From Spirometra erinaceieuropaei (lineage: Eukaryota; Platyhelminthes; Cestoda; Diphyllobothriidea; Diphyllobothriidae), in the NCBI GenBank assembly GCA_902702965.1, contig CACRXP010000045.1, positions 1,414,524 through 1,478,523 on the forward strand: a stretch of 64,000 nucleotides of DNA, in the 5' to 3' direction. Under the pieces are notes generated by a model. That model was not told the origin of the DNA. It saw nothing but the letters and a program-made list of their open reading frames with translations, and searched no databases. Every line of letters starts with the position of its first letter. The first letter of the stretch is position 1. Shown here piece after piece: positions 12,482-24,190 of this stretch. A program made the position numbers and the translations under genes.

Positions 12482-12700
12482 CGAGAGAGAGAGAGAGAGA
12501 GAGAGAGAGTAGGTTTGCATAAAAACTGTGCAAACATTATGGGGGCAGTTAGAGTCTCAATTTCTGTATTTCGGTCTATTTACACGTTAGGTATCGTGCT
12601 AGAGAGGGTAATGTTGAACGCTGGCATGCCAATGGAAGCCACGGCACAAGGGGCGGAGACACATTGCAGACATTAATTCAGAGTGAAGGGCATGGACAAT
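12482..12700 (+). repeat. GA run plus fragment shared with the 32 kb element
   Basis: A GA run (12482-12510) is followed by sequence similar to 32540-32700, the interior of the long-inverted-repeat element at 32177-33899. Shared blocks include GCAGTTAGAGTCTCAATTTC against a near match, TATCGTGC, and GGAAGCCACGGCACAA against GAAAGCCACGGCACAA. The 32 kb interior also starts with a GAGAGAGAGGG tract. The copy is too diverged to bound precisely. Confidence 0.5.
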
Positions 12701-12921
12701 GTCATTCAGAATTCGACCACCAAACTGCTTGACCATTATGAAGTGTCATTTCGTTAATATATCTGCTAAAAGGGCATAAGAAACACCGGCAGCAGAAGAG
12801 ATCTTTCCGGAGACACGTTTAAAGTGACCATGTCTTTTTTAAAGCAATGTCACCACGTTTGCTTTTTCCTGCGGCTTTATGGCGTACGCTGCCACCAAAC
12901 AAATAAGTTGAACAACCGGCT

Positions 12922-13097
12922 GGACAACGAGCCCCTGGCTCAGTTGTTAGCGGGGTTGAAATTCTAACCAACAGGTCGCGAGATCGAGCCCCAGGCGTTC
13001 CACACTTTGAGGTTGGGCATGACTGGCTGACGACGGCTAATAAGCCAGAAATGGTCACTCCAGTCTCCCTTGTCTTTGTCGGTAATATTCTGCCTAT
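12922..13097 (+). mobile_element. tRNA-derived SINE
   Basis: The head resembles a tRNA: CCCTGGCTCAGTTGTTAG stands in the A-box position and CAGGTCGCGAGATCGAGCC in the B-box position. The body follows, with GGTTGGGCATGACTGGCTGA, GACGGCTAATAAGCCAGAA and CTCCCTTGTCTTTGTCGG, ending near TTCTGCCTATA. It is a single copy in one orientation, unlike the inverted dimers elsewhere. Confidence 0.85.
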
Positions 13098-14829
13098 ACT
13101 TCTAAATGTGTCATTTCCAGGGTAGACAGTCAAACGTCTGCCGACCAACTGCAGTCTAAATATGACGGGCATACTATCGAAATTATAATTTCCAAAGTCG
13201 ATAACCTAATGCAAGGGCCTATCTGGGAAAAGTGACAACCATGCAAGCACGGACTTCAGGGGGTGGTTATATCACGGCGCTGCCGCATTGACGAATTAAT
13301 TTAGCCTATCGCCTTCAGTGCACCGGAAGGTTGGCGTCACGCAGTGCAGGCAACCGCACGAATGTCCCTCACACCTCTGTGCTTTTGGTTTAGTCGACCT
13401 ATCAAAAGTGAGCCGGCATTCTAAGTCACGAATCACGGAGAATACATTTGCTGTCAACAGCAAACAGCGTGCTGCGCGAGAGTGCGGAACCTATCGTCTT
13501 TGCGGAGTAAAAGTCGTTTCCCTAGTTGTCTGGTTGTCTCACAGGCTCACCCAGTGCACTCATTTTTTTTTCGGCACTCGCAGGCTGGCTGACTTTCGGG
13601 AGTTCAGATGCCACACGATCAACTACCCACTGCCGCGAGAAGCGAGGCGCAACCAACCGGCCGCCCGCCATCGCCTATCGATCATTCGTCAGTCGCGCAG
13701 TTGACTAGGTCTGCTGCTAGCTGCGCTCTGATTGGTCCGTGCGACTGTATAACCGACGATCACCCACGGGCAGTAGTCCGACTTGTCGCGTTGGCTGTGC
13801 GCAGTGAGTTGTGGTGTTTTCTTTTACGACTGATTCCATTTTGTTCTATTTTAAGGCGCCGCCTTTCTTCTGGGGTGACACAACAGCCATAGGGCAGACA
13901 GTGGGACTAAAAGGACCCCTATTTTTTAATTGAAAAAAAAGGGAGGAGGCACTAGATGACCAATTTAAACTCTTAAAATAAGGCTTGAGATTCAGTAGGG
14001 AGAAAAAGAGCATGCCTTATTGTTTTGCACGGGGAATTCGTTCGCCTGGGTAGATAAATCTTTTATGCAAGTTAAAAAAAGGCCATTTCGGAAGTAAGCA
14101 CGCCAAAGTTGAAGCACCAGTAATCGCGCCCCTCAGCAATTTCCTTGGTTTAAAATTGCGGCATCTTTTGCCAACTAAGTTAATTTTTGGTGCGAAGCCG
14201 GACGTGAGGCTTATTCGCTTTTACAGTAATTTGACCTTGGTGACGACGCTTTCGGGTATCAGTGAAATTCTAATTTGGGGAGAATTCATCATAGTCTACT
14301 AAGAAGGAAAAAAGATTTGGCGATATACGACGGAGAATGCCTTCCTAAAACGCAGAATAACTTAATTAGACCGAAAATCTTGCATTTGTAACTCGGTCGT
14401 CGGCATAAGTTTTGTGTCCACTGAGTCTCCTTCAACTTCATACACTTTTACGAGAATGCAGCGTTCAATCGTTTACTTGTTATCATGGTTTAATTAACCT
14501 ATTACCGGCAGAATAGGTCATTAGCATAAGCTTGCTTCTAGTAAGAAGGAAAGGCCTGTGGCAGTTGAAAGTGATATTACGAAGATCTGCACTGATCTCG
14601 GATTTCATTCATCGGCCTGGGAGTTTAAGCCAAAAATAAGTTTTTGACTTTTCAACTAAAGCACATGTTTTATTGTATAACCCAGCTTCGGAGATAACCC
14701 CGGATGTTTGAAGTGTTGTGTTCGGAGTTTAAAAGGCATATAGTGTCCCAAAAGTTTTATTGACAAGGATAAAGGGGCCCGCATTGGTCATTTCTTGCGT
14801 ATTTTCTAGCCGCGTCCAAACCAGCAGGA
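13098..14829. other. No recognisable gene
   Basis: The GC-rich part at 13560-13900 has several short overlapping frames but no domain, and 13900-14830 is AT-rich with no frame of note. No repeat seen elsewhere was identified. Confidence 0.45.
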
Positions 14830-14996
14830 TGTGAGATCATGGCTCAATTGGTAGAACGCTCAGTTTAAGGATCATCTGGGCTCGAGTGCGAACCTCATTG
14901 CCATCGGACACGATGTTGGGGCATAGCTGGCTGAGGGCAGGAGAGAAGGAAACAGTGGCCATTCCAGTCTCGCCTGTCTTACTCTTTGCTAATTCT
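14830..14996 (+). mobile_element. tRNA-derived SINE, diverged copy
   Basis: The head CATGGCTCAATTGGTAGAAC is the most tRNA-like A-box region in the window. It is followed by GCATAGCTGGCTGAGGGCAG and the family tail GGCCATTCCAGTCTCGCCTG. It is more diverged than other copies, suggesting an older insertion. A telomere-like array begins about 60 bases downstream. Confidence 0.65.
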
Positions 14997-15054
14997 TAAT
15001 TACTTATTGTTCAGCACCTGTGAAGACCCATTTGGCTTTCGTTTTACGTTTGAA

Positions 15055-15295
15055 GTTAGAATTAGGGTACTGGTTAATGGTTTCCGATTTTCGGGTTAGG
15101 GTTATGCCTTTAAGCTTAGGTTTTCGGGTTACGGTTAGGGTTTGAGCGTACGATTAGGTTTCAGTATTACGGTTAGGTTTTTCAGTTACGGCCTTGTCTA
15201 AGGGCTAAGGTTACCTTTACGATTTCGGTTAGGGTTAGGGTTGCCGTTAGGGTTAACGGTTAACATTTGAGGTTGACGTTAGGGTTAGGGTTAAG
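15055..15295 (+). repeat. Degenerate telomere-like array
   Basis: Many variants of TTAGGG spread over about 240 bases, several intact in tandem (for example near 15233-15242 and 15281-15291) and others mutated. Interstitial and old. Confidence 0.85.
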
Positions 15296-16635
15296 GTCGC
15301 CGTCCGCTTCCCCATTTCTGGCTACCAACTGCGATCTAGCCGGCAGGATAGGTCAGTAGACGCCATTCGCATGCAATTGTATGTGGTCAGTATTCTCACA
15401 GCCACCGTCGAGATCCCAATACTTGTGCGATAAGCTGATGCGGATTCACTCTGACCTATTTTGTCATTTTTTAGCAAGAGCACATGACTCCTCGGTCCTA
15501 AGAAATCATGGGAACTGGTTGGATAGCTCGAAATCACCTCGTGACGAGGTCGTGGGAAAACAGTTTGCTTTGCCCTACAAATTTTGCATTAAACGATCCG
15601 ACATTTGAGCTGCTGGGAGACACACGATCACTTCTGTTGATCCTTAAAAAAGGCCAGTACTTTCAGATCCTGGGAGGCTGAAGGTGGGGTTCACCAGTCT
15701 CGCGTTTCGCCCGGGTGGATTATCGACCTCATCAGTATGAGACTGCTGCTTGCCCTTGAACAGCAGGCAGAGGGATTCCTGATAAAGGCTGCCCCTGTAT
15801 CCGTGAACCAAAGTCAGAATTTTCCGATGACCTGCGTAGAGCCGACTGACTGGCCTCGTGATTGGCCCATCAACTTTATAGGCTTGTCAGCCCCTGCTGA
15901 ACCTCCTGTGAGGACACCGGAAATAAACAGCTGACTTTCCGAAGGTTGAAAGGGCCGCGGTCACAGTACAGTAAAATCACTCACCGGAGCATGGTGACTT
16001 TTGCAATTTTGTGCATTAAAATTGCGAGTTGAACCGTATCTAAAAATAGCCACGTAAAAGACCTCACGAAACTGCGTGCTATCCAAGCGCGTGAGAGTTA
16101 TTTACGAACTAAGAGTGTTGGTTAGAGGCTGGAGCGTGTCTGTTGATAGCATCCTAAATCACACCCTTTCGCGATTTACTACTGAATTCAGACAGATAAA
16201 GCAAACTCGGATGAGTGCTTAACCGTCGGGCTTTGAGCCTGGGACAAAAAAGGCCAAGCCTTCAGCACCGGTAGCACTTGCCACCTGGGTTATTATTGCG
16301 CCGGATGACTACCGAACTTATTTTTAATATGTTTTTGACATATGAGATTGGCATTCGCTAGTATGACTTGCCTGCAGGTCGCAAGAGGCGATACAAAAAA
16401 GACCGGGGGAACTTGCACGCCGGTTTCTGGCTTGCCAATCCTCATCAGGAAGTGATGATGTTGATGATAATTCCAGTATCCTCACCCTTGTCGACAATGC
16501 TTCTGAGTTAAACAGAACTGGTTGATTAGCGCCACACTTCTACGTGGAGTAGTCTGGTAGTTTCATTACTAGTTTTCGCTGCCTTTCCTGGAGCTAAGAA
16601 CCGGTTTAGGGTGTGGCAATTCAGCCGTCGCAAAT
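15296..16635. other. No recognisable gene
   Basis: No domain-bearing frame and no shared repeat recognised. Confidence 0.45.
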
Positions 16636-17170
16636 GGTGACATCCGACAGCTCGAACGTCGAGTTCGACGATGTCCACCGCGTGCTACACAGTAAGATGC
16701 AGCACGCCCAGTGACTTGCGCGTGAATTAGTTTATAGCGAGAGTAGACTTACGCAGCATCTACCGCACTCTCTCCTCCTCCTCCTCCTCCTCCTCCTCCT
16801 CCCCCACCTAGACCCGGTGTCAAGACAGAGTCAAGAAGAACGGAAACGGGGGGAGGGGGGCGCAGGTGGATGGCACGGTTGAGCCTGCACCTTGGTGGGA
16901 TCCACTGCGTGCCTCACAGACTGGGCGCAGCACGGGTATCTTGCGCGCGAATTTTTTTTTATTATGAATGAACCTACCGCACTCTCTCTTCCCTCACCCA
17001 CCTGGCTCCGGTGGCAGGCCAATGTCAAGACGTCCGGCGGTGAGTGCGGGCTCAGGGACTGACAAAGCTAAACGGCCCGTCTACGCGGACCAAACACACG
17101 ACCTGCCCTCCAAAGCATGTGTCAGGCCTCCGTAAGGGCGACTCAGAACTCACGTGTACGAGAGTATCGT
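16636..17170 (+). repeat. Two repeat B copies in tandem
   Basis: The first copy starts at GTTCGACGATGTCCACCG and has the block GTGAATTAGTTTATAGCG, a pure CTC run at about 16776-16803, GTGTCAAGACAGAGTCAAG and GGTGGATGGCACGG. At about 16910 a second, shorter copy begins (ACGGGTATCTTGCGCGCGAA, ACCGCACTCTCTCTTCC). It continues into a variant 3' part with CGTCTACGCGGACCA, a segment also found at 18103-18125. The variant may mark a second subfamily. Confidence 0.75.
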
Positions 17171-17188
17171 AAAGGTCACATTGGGAAG

Positions 17189-17275
17189 GAACCACTGACA
17201 AAGCAATTCACCCCCTTTACTGACCAGATAATCGTGTCGGACAATTTGCTTGATGTTCTTAGGCCATGACCGAGT
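17189..17275 (+). repeat. Short dispersed repeat, copy 1 of 2
   Basis: About 85 bases with the shared blocks ACTGACAAAGCAATTCACCC, GATAATCGTG and CTTAGGCCATGA, at roughly 85-90 percent identity to 18889-18972. Both copies follow repeat-B-type sequence, so this may be a distal piece of that element. Confidence 0.75.
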
Positions 17276-17904
17276 TTTCCTGTCAGTTGGGACCCCCCGA
17301 AGCCATGACTATTAGAGCACTGTGGTGGAGTAAGGCGCGTCAGATTCATTATCATGAGAAATGCGCCGCATTGCTGTGAAGATGGATTTCCTAGTGTCAG
17401 TTACACTCTCTTTTCCCTTTCCGCTGTACGAGCCTAACAGTCGACTGGATTGGGCTCATTGACTGACAGTCCGTCTACGTGAGCCACGACGCACGCTGAG
17501 AACATGTATGTAATGTATGAACCCATATTGAATATCAGGATGTGAAGAGTGGTGTGCGCTTCCGCGGTATGTTGGGTAACCTAAAAGCGGGCAGTCGCGG
17601 GGATGACCTATAACTAGGAAACTTTGCCAGAAACAGGCACTACACGCAGTCAGATAACGTTTGCTAGCCATAGGTAAGGAAGCATCAATTATTTGCAGTG
17701 TAAACAGACGTGTCTTGGTAGAACACCCAGAGCGGAATGGGAAGGTCAGCGGTTCGATCCCGTCCGTGTGCATCCAGGGGTCACCAAAGGCGGTCCGCCT
17801 ACGCAAAACTCCGGTCGCCTTGTCTCCTCACTGTCATGCGAATGCATCGAATGTGGGCGGAGAGAGAGAGGGTGAGGTTGAAACCGCGAGAGCCTCCTTA
17901 GTCG
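17276..17904. other. No gene; tRNA-like remnant inside
   Basis: At about 17704-17775 the sequence TCTTGGTAGAACACCC followed by CAGCGGTTCGATCCCGTCC resembles the A and B boxes of a pol III promoter. The acceptor arm does not pair, so this looks like a SINE or tRNA remnant rather than a functional tRNA gene. Confidence 0.4.
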
Positions 17905-18400
17905 GCAGCTCGACCATCGCGAACGACGATACCCGTCGTAGGGTGGGCGCAGGAGCTGCAACTTGCACGCGAATGAGTTTAGTGGTAGCAGACTTGAACA
18001 GCATCCACCGCACCCTCTATTCCCTCCAGCCGCCTAAGCCAGACAGAGTCAGGAAGACCAGAGGCGAGCACGGACACAGTGGCTGACAAGGCTGGACAGC
18101 CCTCTACGCGTACCACACACGCGACTTCACCGTCAGTTGGCCGATTTCCTGGCCACGGTTCCTAGTACATCGTGATAGTCTAGAGCCGATTGAGGTTGTT
18201 TTTTATTGAGAAATGTGCGCTGAGTACTGTGGGGACGCAACCTCTCTTCCTCTTCTTAGGCATCAGTTCACTGTACGAACTAATCGATCATCTGATGCGG
18301 GGATTGAGTCTGTGCCTAGGCGTGCCGCTTCGGGCGTGCATCCCCAATTATGGGTGTCTAGCCCGCGTGTTTGTCAGGTGCATTTCATGCGTGGCCCAAT
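17905..18400 (+). repeat. Dispersed repeat B, diverged, with 3' extension
   Basis: The 5' part is recognisable by GTAGGGTGGGCGCAGG, ACTTGCACGCGAATGAG and GCATCCACCGCACCC, followed by AGACAGAGTCAGGAAGACC. The extension from about 18100 (CTCTACGCGTACCACACACG, then CCTGGCCACGGTTCCTAG, then a GTGATAGTC segment) also occurs after the copies at 17100, 20640 and 41380. This suggests the full element is longer than 450 bases. Confidence 0.65.
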
Positions 18401-18439
18401 GTAGGAGACACAACCTACTTACTGGTAAAGGTACGCTCA

Positions 18440-18665
18440 CTGATCAAACTGGAATGACCATTTTCTGGCGTATTAACCGTCGTCAGCCAGCCACATACAA
18501 TCCGAGACGTGAAACTTCAGCGACTTGTTGGTTAGAAGTCCAACGCCCCTAACCAATGAACTACGGACTCGTTGTCCTGTCGGTTGCGATCGGCTGACGA
18601 CGGCTCATTAGCCAAAAATGTCCATTCCAGTCCCCTTGTCTTTTTCGGCAACGCTATATAGCCTG
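18440..18665. mobile_element. Inverted pair of SINEs
   Basis: A minus-strand SINE (about 18442-18583) with CGTCGTCAGCCAGCCA and TTAGAAGTCCAACGCCCCTA is followed after a few bases by the plus-strand tail CGGCTGACGACGGCTCATTA and TCCCCTTGTCTTTTTCGG. The plus copy lacks its tRNA-like head. The copies have drifted but the head-to-head layout is clear. Confidence 0.8.
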
Positions 18666-18888
18666 CTAAATCACAAACAGACTCACTCACAGGTCACCGA
18701 CTAGGTTCACCTCGCGGGACAGTAGTGCACCACAATGCTCACGAGGATTGGACTATTAATGCAAACTGTTCTGGTAATTAGTTCGTGACAGATTATCTCG
18801 GGCGTATAACTCAGTGTCGAAGAAATTGCTTATCTTCTCAAATGCGTTTTAGTGTTCTGGATATTTACGAAAGAATGCACTAAGCAGA

Positions 18889-18972
18889 ACTTACTGACAA
18901 AGCAATTCACCCCCATGACTGATCGGATAATCGTGCCGGGCAGTTTGCTTGATGCTCTTAGGCCATGAGTTC
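18889..18972 (+). repeat. Short dispersed repeat, copy 2 of 2
   Basis: Matches 17189-17275 through ACTGACAAAGCAATTCACCC, GATAATCGTGCCGGGCAG and CTTAGGCCATGA. Confidence 0.75.
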
Positions 18973-20429
18973 GGCATCAGAACCGGTTAATAGTGCCCCT
19001 GCAAGATTCTACTCGGCTTCTCTTCTTCAGACAAGCAGACGCTTCCGGCCGAAGTGACGTAGTGTCGTTCGATACCAACCAGTAGCCGCTCATCGGACGG
19101 AGATATGGGGTCACTTATCGACGTTGGGGAGACCTGTCTTGGCCACGCGGGCTCCTCGTCCGCTTAAAGTGCTCTTAGCTGTGGGTGGCAGCCGAAACGC
19201 TGTCGGTCTAGCAAACAAAATAAATGACACCTGACCCAGAAAGTACTTCTGCAGACAAGAAGACCCCCAGACATTATGCTGCTCACGTGAATACTGCTCC
19301 ACTTAGCATTCGATTGAGTTCTGAAAACAGTCCAACTTCGGTTCGCATCAGAGTGGCAGATCCGATTTCACTTCTGGGGAAGCTTTGTTAGCTGAGGAGC
19401 GCGAAGTCCAAATGTCGCAGACCGTCCTCCTAGTGTATAGGAGGCGCAAAAAGCGTCCACAATCTTGTCCTTCAAGACACGAGTAAGTCGGCGGACTTTG
19501 AAGCATCTACGGCGACTCTAACCATTGATATGACCAATTATCTCTGTACCCTTCTCTATATCTACCTACTGTTTCCTACTTGAAATGCAACCCACCCGTC
19601 TCAGACTAGCAGTCCGATTGAAATCTAGCTTGCAGGCTTCGTAGGTTGAACTGTAGGTTTGTAGCATTCAGATTCACGTGATGAGTTCCGACGAATTCAC
19701 AGGCGCTATGCTCTGTAAGACAAGTTGCGATAAACAAACTCAGACGCCGCGATAGTTTTAGTTATCGAGGAGTATTACAGATTTGCAGCTTATCTATTTG
19801 CTTTTGTAAACTACCCATAACTGAACCTCAGCTCAGGAAATCCTGACTCGGACCCAGTTGGTCATTAGACTTGAGCCGCGTACAATCATTCGCGATGCGC
19901 ACTTAAGGTCACGTGAGAGGGGGGTTCTTCGATGTGAAATCCTCGCGAGGCGACATCGGGAGCGCTCTTATCCCACCCTGAACTGGTGATCACAGCTCTC
20001 ACGTGACCTTGAATGTTCCCGATTGCAGTCTCTCGAGCGTGACCACGTGAGTTAAACAGCACTGAGCAAGGCTCAACGACCATCTCTGTCCTGACTCGAC
20101 CTCCAGGTCTTTCCAACAGTGAATAAACCGGAAATAGTTACGCCATTACCTCCCCCCTGTGTGTCGGAAACCGTTCGCGATAGTTCATTGCCAGTTGCTA
20201 TGCGACAGCTGTTGAATAAAGCTGCAGTGGCAGGGGGACGTCCGTATTCCTCCCTGGAGCTGACCACATTTGTGGGCACGAGGTTTTAATGGGTTCTCAG
20301 TATATTGGGCCTTTTAATGCGCGAACTCAGTGTTAATGCTTCGGGAGCAGCATTATAAAGTTTAACCCGTAAGTTGAAATAGATATTTGAGCTGACGTTA
20401 ATTATCTTCAACGGAATGACTGACGGACG
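18973..20429. other. No recognisable gene; SINE tail fragment
   Basis: Mostly featureless. At about 20120-20160 AATAAACCGGAAATAGTTACG followed by CCATTACCTCCCCCC resembles a decayed SINE tail. The inverted blocks GGTCACGTGAGAG (19908) and CTCTCACGTGACC (20000) form a short palindrome pair of unknown meaning. Confidence 0.4.
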
Positions 20430-20800
20430 ACCGTCGATTTCGACGATGTCCACCGTCTGCTCCACATCAAAGTGAGAGCGGGGATGGTGGACTTGCAAAG
20501 CATCCGCTGCACTCCTTCCTCCCCTCCCCCTGAAGCCGGCGTCATGACCAAGTCAAGAATACCAGGGGTGGGAGAGGGCGAAGGTGGTTGGCGCGGCAGG
20601 GGTCGCCCCTTGGGCGTGCTCCCATACTTGGTTCGGAGTTCACGTAGCGGAAGTGCCATGGCAGCCGGAATTTCACGCCACCAGTCGACCACTCCACACA
20701 AACACACAGGTGCGAGGTCCAATCTGTCCTGTCAGTTGGCAATATTCCAAGCCGTGGCTTTTGGCGCACTGTGATAGCTCCAAGCGTGTCAGATTGTTTG
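20430..20800 (+). repeat. Dispersed repeat B with 3' extension
   Basis: Begins TTTCGACGATGTCCACCGTC and keeps GGACTTGCAAAGCATCC, CTCCTTCCTCCCCTCC and CAAGTCAAGAATACC. The extension TCGACCACTCCACACAAACA and CCAAGCCGTGGCTTTTGGCG recurs at 41450-41560, which joins the two ends of the family. Confidence 0.75.
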
Positions 20801-21527
20801 TAGTGAGGAAAAAGCACTGGGACGTCGGCCTCACTCTCTATTCCCAACCCCAAGCACCAGTCAGCGGAATAACTGCATGATAAGTACGTTCTGACAACGG
20901 GCAGTCAGTAATATAAAAAAACTGGTTGATTTTCCATGCTACCGGGAATTGGCTTCGTCGATTTCATAACGATGCCAGACGCAGCTGGGAGGAATTTCGT
21001 TCATGAGTGAGTCAGCGAGTCGTCATACTGACAGAACGGGTAGGAAAAAAAAGCGCTGACTAGATCTTTATACAGTAAGTTTTCGCGCCTGGGCTGCCCC
21101 GTTCAAGTTTTAATGCGGGATGTGTGGATTGTAAGGAGGAAAACGGTCAGTTTGACATTTTAATCTTCGTCAATACTGTTCCATAGAAAGCAACCGGTTT
21201 TTGACAATCCTCTGCAAAAGAGTTATTGCGACATCCTGATTCAGTCTTGCGACTACTTAAGGCCCTGACTTTCAGTAGTATTGGAATGACGACAGGGGGG
21301 TAAGGTCTCATCGGATCACTAACTGGTGTTGCTCCGTGCTCTTCTAAACTAGCCTCTCTTGGCTCCTCTGCGGTGGTTTGTCTTGTGGCGTTTAAACCAG
21401 ATCAGGGGACGTACTTTTGTGGCCCCCTAAACAGAACATGGAATTAGGAACGGCCCGGCCAAGTAATAAAGGTGGACCTGCGCATAATTCTAGAAATGGG
21501 AAAAGTACTCCGGCGTCTTAACTCCAA
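20801..21527. other. No recognisable gene
   Basis: No coding or repeat features recognised between repeat B and the following inverted-repeat element. Confidence 0.5.
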
Positions 21528-22519
21528 CAGAAATCCGATCTCATGAAATGTTGGCCAAAATTCTGGAATGCGTTTCCGATTGGGAAGGATTACTTAAGTG
21601 GGGTTGTTATTACTGATTATCATGCTGCATAACCCTATAACACTTCAGACTCGCCAGGATGTCGGCTATTGAATGCACTTCTTTTTGACATCCTGCAAAA
21701 AGCACACACGGCAAAAAAATGACTAATTAAGTAGCATGCATTTTTCCTATTGATTTTAGATGGTCTCATAAATTCAAATATATTTTATAGAGAACATGCA
21801 CAAAAGTATGCTTTCTTTTGCTCATTTGGTGGGAAATCACATCTTCATATTTTATGCCCGAGGAAAGCGTATATTCAGGTTGTAAAAGTAGTTTCCCTAT
21901 TCCCGAATAATTTTCAGCCTGATCTGCCATTGCATCAGCGTTTAGTAATTTCAGTCTACAAGGTGCATGCTTTCAGCGTAAAGAAAATCATATATTCCTC
22001 TATGCCTTTAAGAAGATACTACATGGAGTTCATGAGATTTTGCAGGGGATCCGGAGTATGTTGTACATTTCAGGAGAAGCATTAGCAAACGGACATGTGC
22101 GGTCTTGAATGCATAGACATTGCACGGTCTTAGAAATCTCATAATTAAAAACTTTTTTAAAATCCAAATATACATTGTCATCGGGCATAAAATATGAAGA
22201 ATATGTGTTTTCCTACCAAATGAGCAAAAGAAAGTATATTTTTGTAAACGTTTTCTGTAAAATGTACTTGAACTTATAAGACCATCGAAAATCAATAGGA
22301 AAAAATGCATGCTGCCTAAGTAGTCATTTTTTACCGGGTGTGGTTTCTGCAGGAGGCCGAAAAGAAGTGCATTCAAAAGCCTACATCCTGGTGAGTCCGA
22401 AATATTCTAGGGTTTTGCTGAATGATAATCAGTATAACAACCCCACTTAGGTCATCCTTCCCAATCAGAAACACATTGCAGAATTTTGGGCAACATTTCA
22501 TGAGATCGGTCACGCACTG
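21528..22519. mobile_element. Foldback element with long inverted arms, about 1 kb
   Basis: The left end CAGAAATCCGATCTCATGAA and the right end read in reverse (CAGTGCGTGACCGATCTCATG) match. The similarity continues inwards for several hundred bases: GCCAAAATTCTG, the CTACTTAAGTAG region, and AAATTCAAATATATTTTATAG against its complement near 22250. The arms occupy most of the element. The frames of 111 and 122 codons inside lie in the two complementary arms and are mirror images of one another, so they are not genes. The ends resemble the other CAGT...ACTG elements here. The flanking bases are degenerate, with no clean TA on either side. Confidence 0.85.
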
Positions 22520-22544
22520 CAGTATAAAACTAAGCCGTTGCCCT

Positions 22545-22715
22545 GATTTGAACTCTAACCCTACGTTAGCACATAATTCTGCAACTTACACTGGCCCCCA
22601 CCTTAACCCAAAACTTGATCCTGACTTACATTACCGTTAGTTTTAAATCTAGTCTTAAACCTAGTCCTTAACTTAATCCCAATCCTTACCTTAAATCTAG
22701 CCCTAATTTCACTGG
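22545..22715 (-). repeat. Very degenerate telomere-like array
   Basis: Starts CTCTAACCCTACG directly after the preceding foldback element. It continues with scattered CCTTAACCC, CTTAAACCTAGTCC and CTTACCTTAAATC units that look like decayed CCCTAA repeats. Confidence 0.6.
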
Positions 22716-23649
22716 ATGTCGGCTCGAAGACATTCGTGTTGCAGGCGACTCCTCTTCCCATATCCTGTTTAGGCGTTCACATATGTCATTCCTACCCAGA
22801 TCGGTGCCTGTCACCGCGTTTAACTCGTGACAGGCTCCAGGAGACAAATTTCTATCGAGGAACACCCACCCACTCATTCACTCACTGTAAACACGAGAAT
22901 TCCAATTTCAGGTTTACTTTGGCTATTCAGTCGCAGGCATTGGGCAGGGTATGTAGAAAGTCAAAAGGCCGTTTCAGTTCAGTTTGGCTTGAAATACAAT
23001 TTGCTTCTGTTAATTTTTTTCCAAAGATAATTTTCCAAAATTTATGAACTTTCGGATCTGTTTCGTCGCGCACACACGCACACCCAACTTTACCTGCTTG
23101 CTGAGCAGTAGTCGCGCATTTCTCGCAAACCAGCGGGGGCGGGCTTCTTTATGCGAGGATGTTTGCGGATAATCTGGCCATGTAGATGACCTCGTGCATT
23201 TACAGCAATCCTCCAGATTTTGCTTCATTGCTGACCTCAATCTTAACTCTGCGCTCGAGCTAATGCAGCGGCAGCGTCCTGGCCACTGTGGACTCCGCTG
23301 TTACAAACGTTACATAAGAAAGAGAGAGCACCATTTAGACTCGAGACGATGATCCGGCTCAGCATGTCCTTCTTTGGGTTCATCTGTTGTATCTGCCATG
23401 GTTGTGAGGTCACCCTAAATCCCGTTTGGAGGTGTAGGGGGCAGAACACCAGTGTAAGTGAAACGTGGTGAGGATGCCAAATTCCCCAGACACAGCGAGG
23501 TCCATCGCTGTGTAGGTGGGCAAATTGCAGTTGCGCAGAAACAGAGGAGAGGAGGGGGGAGAGTGCCAACGGACATAACAACTACCGACTGCGCTGTAGA
23601 TGTGCTGAACTGAAACAACGGTCAGGTGGGTTCACAGCATTTGTTTTTC
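22716..23649. other. No recognisable gene
   Basis: The 112-codon minus frame at 23243-23581 has no domain and no splice context. Nothing else was recognised. Confidence 0.4.
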
Positions 23650-24190
23650 GGGCGGCACAGGGAGGTGTGGCGGCATGCCTTAGACGTAGACCCCCCACGC
23701 CGCGTCAGCCATTGCGTCCAATTGCAACACCGGCTGGTTGGCAGACTCGAACAGTCGACTGGTGCACTACAGCGGGAAGAAAGAGTGAGACCGGCGCTGG
23801 GAAACCCTTCAGCGCCTTTCTCACTGTAAAGAATCTGGCACGATTGGATCGATCACTTCGCGCTGTCAGTCCTGTCGTGGAAAGCTGCCGCCCAACAGGA
23901 TAACTCTGTCCATCTGATGTGAGCCGCTCCTACAGAAGCCTTAGACATGCTGTTAGGTCCTGTATGCGGTGCACGCGTAGACGAGCTGTTTAACCTTATC
24001 AACTACTACGCTCACCTCCGGTCGTTTTGACATTGTTTCGCCATCGAGGCAAGGTGACTGAGGGGGAGAGAGTGCGGTAGATTCTGTGCAAGGCCGTTTA
24101 ATTATAAAGTAATTCACACACAAGCCACTGGTCTGCTCCCACTGCGTGGAGCGCGCTGTGGACCCTGTTGTTCGCGACAATCAAACTGTT
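23650..24190 (-). repeat. Composite dispersed repeat, ends with repeat B
   Basis: 23945-24190 is a minus-strand repeat B copy (GAGAGAGTGCGGTAGATTC, ATAAAGTAATTCACACAC). The part at 23660-23830 (CGTCAGCCATTGCGTCCAAT, GGCTGGTTGGCAGAC, AGAGTGAGACCGGCGCTGGG) resembles 27195-27290. The same neighbour on both suggests a longer shared unit. Confidence 0.6.

Noticed and set aside
17704..17775. tRNA-gene-like sequence with good A and B boxes
   Set aside because: Acceptor and anticodon arms do not pair; better explained as SINE-derived.
21750..22376. Two frames of 111 and 122 codons inside the 21.5 kb element
   Set aside because: They lie in complementary arms and mirror each other, so both are by-products of the inverted repeat.
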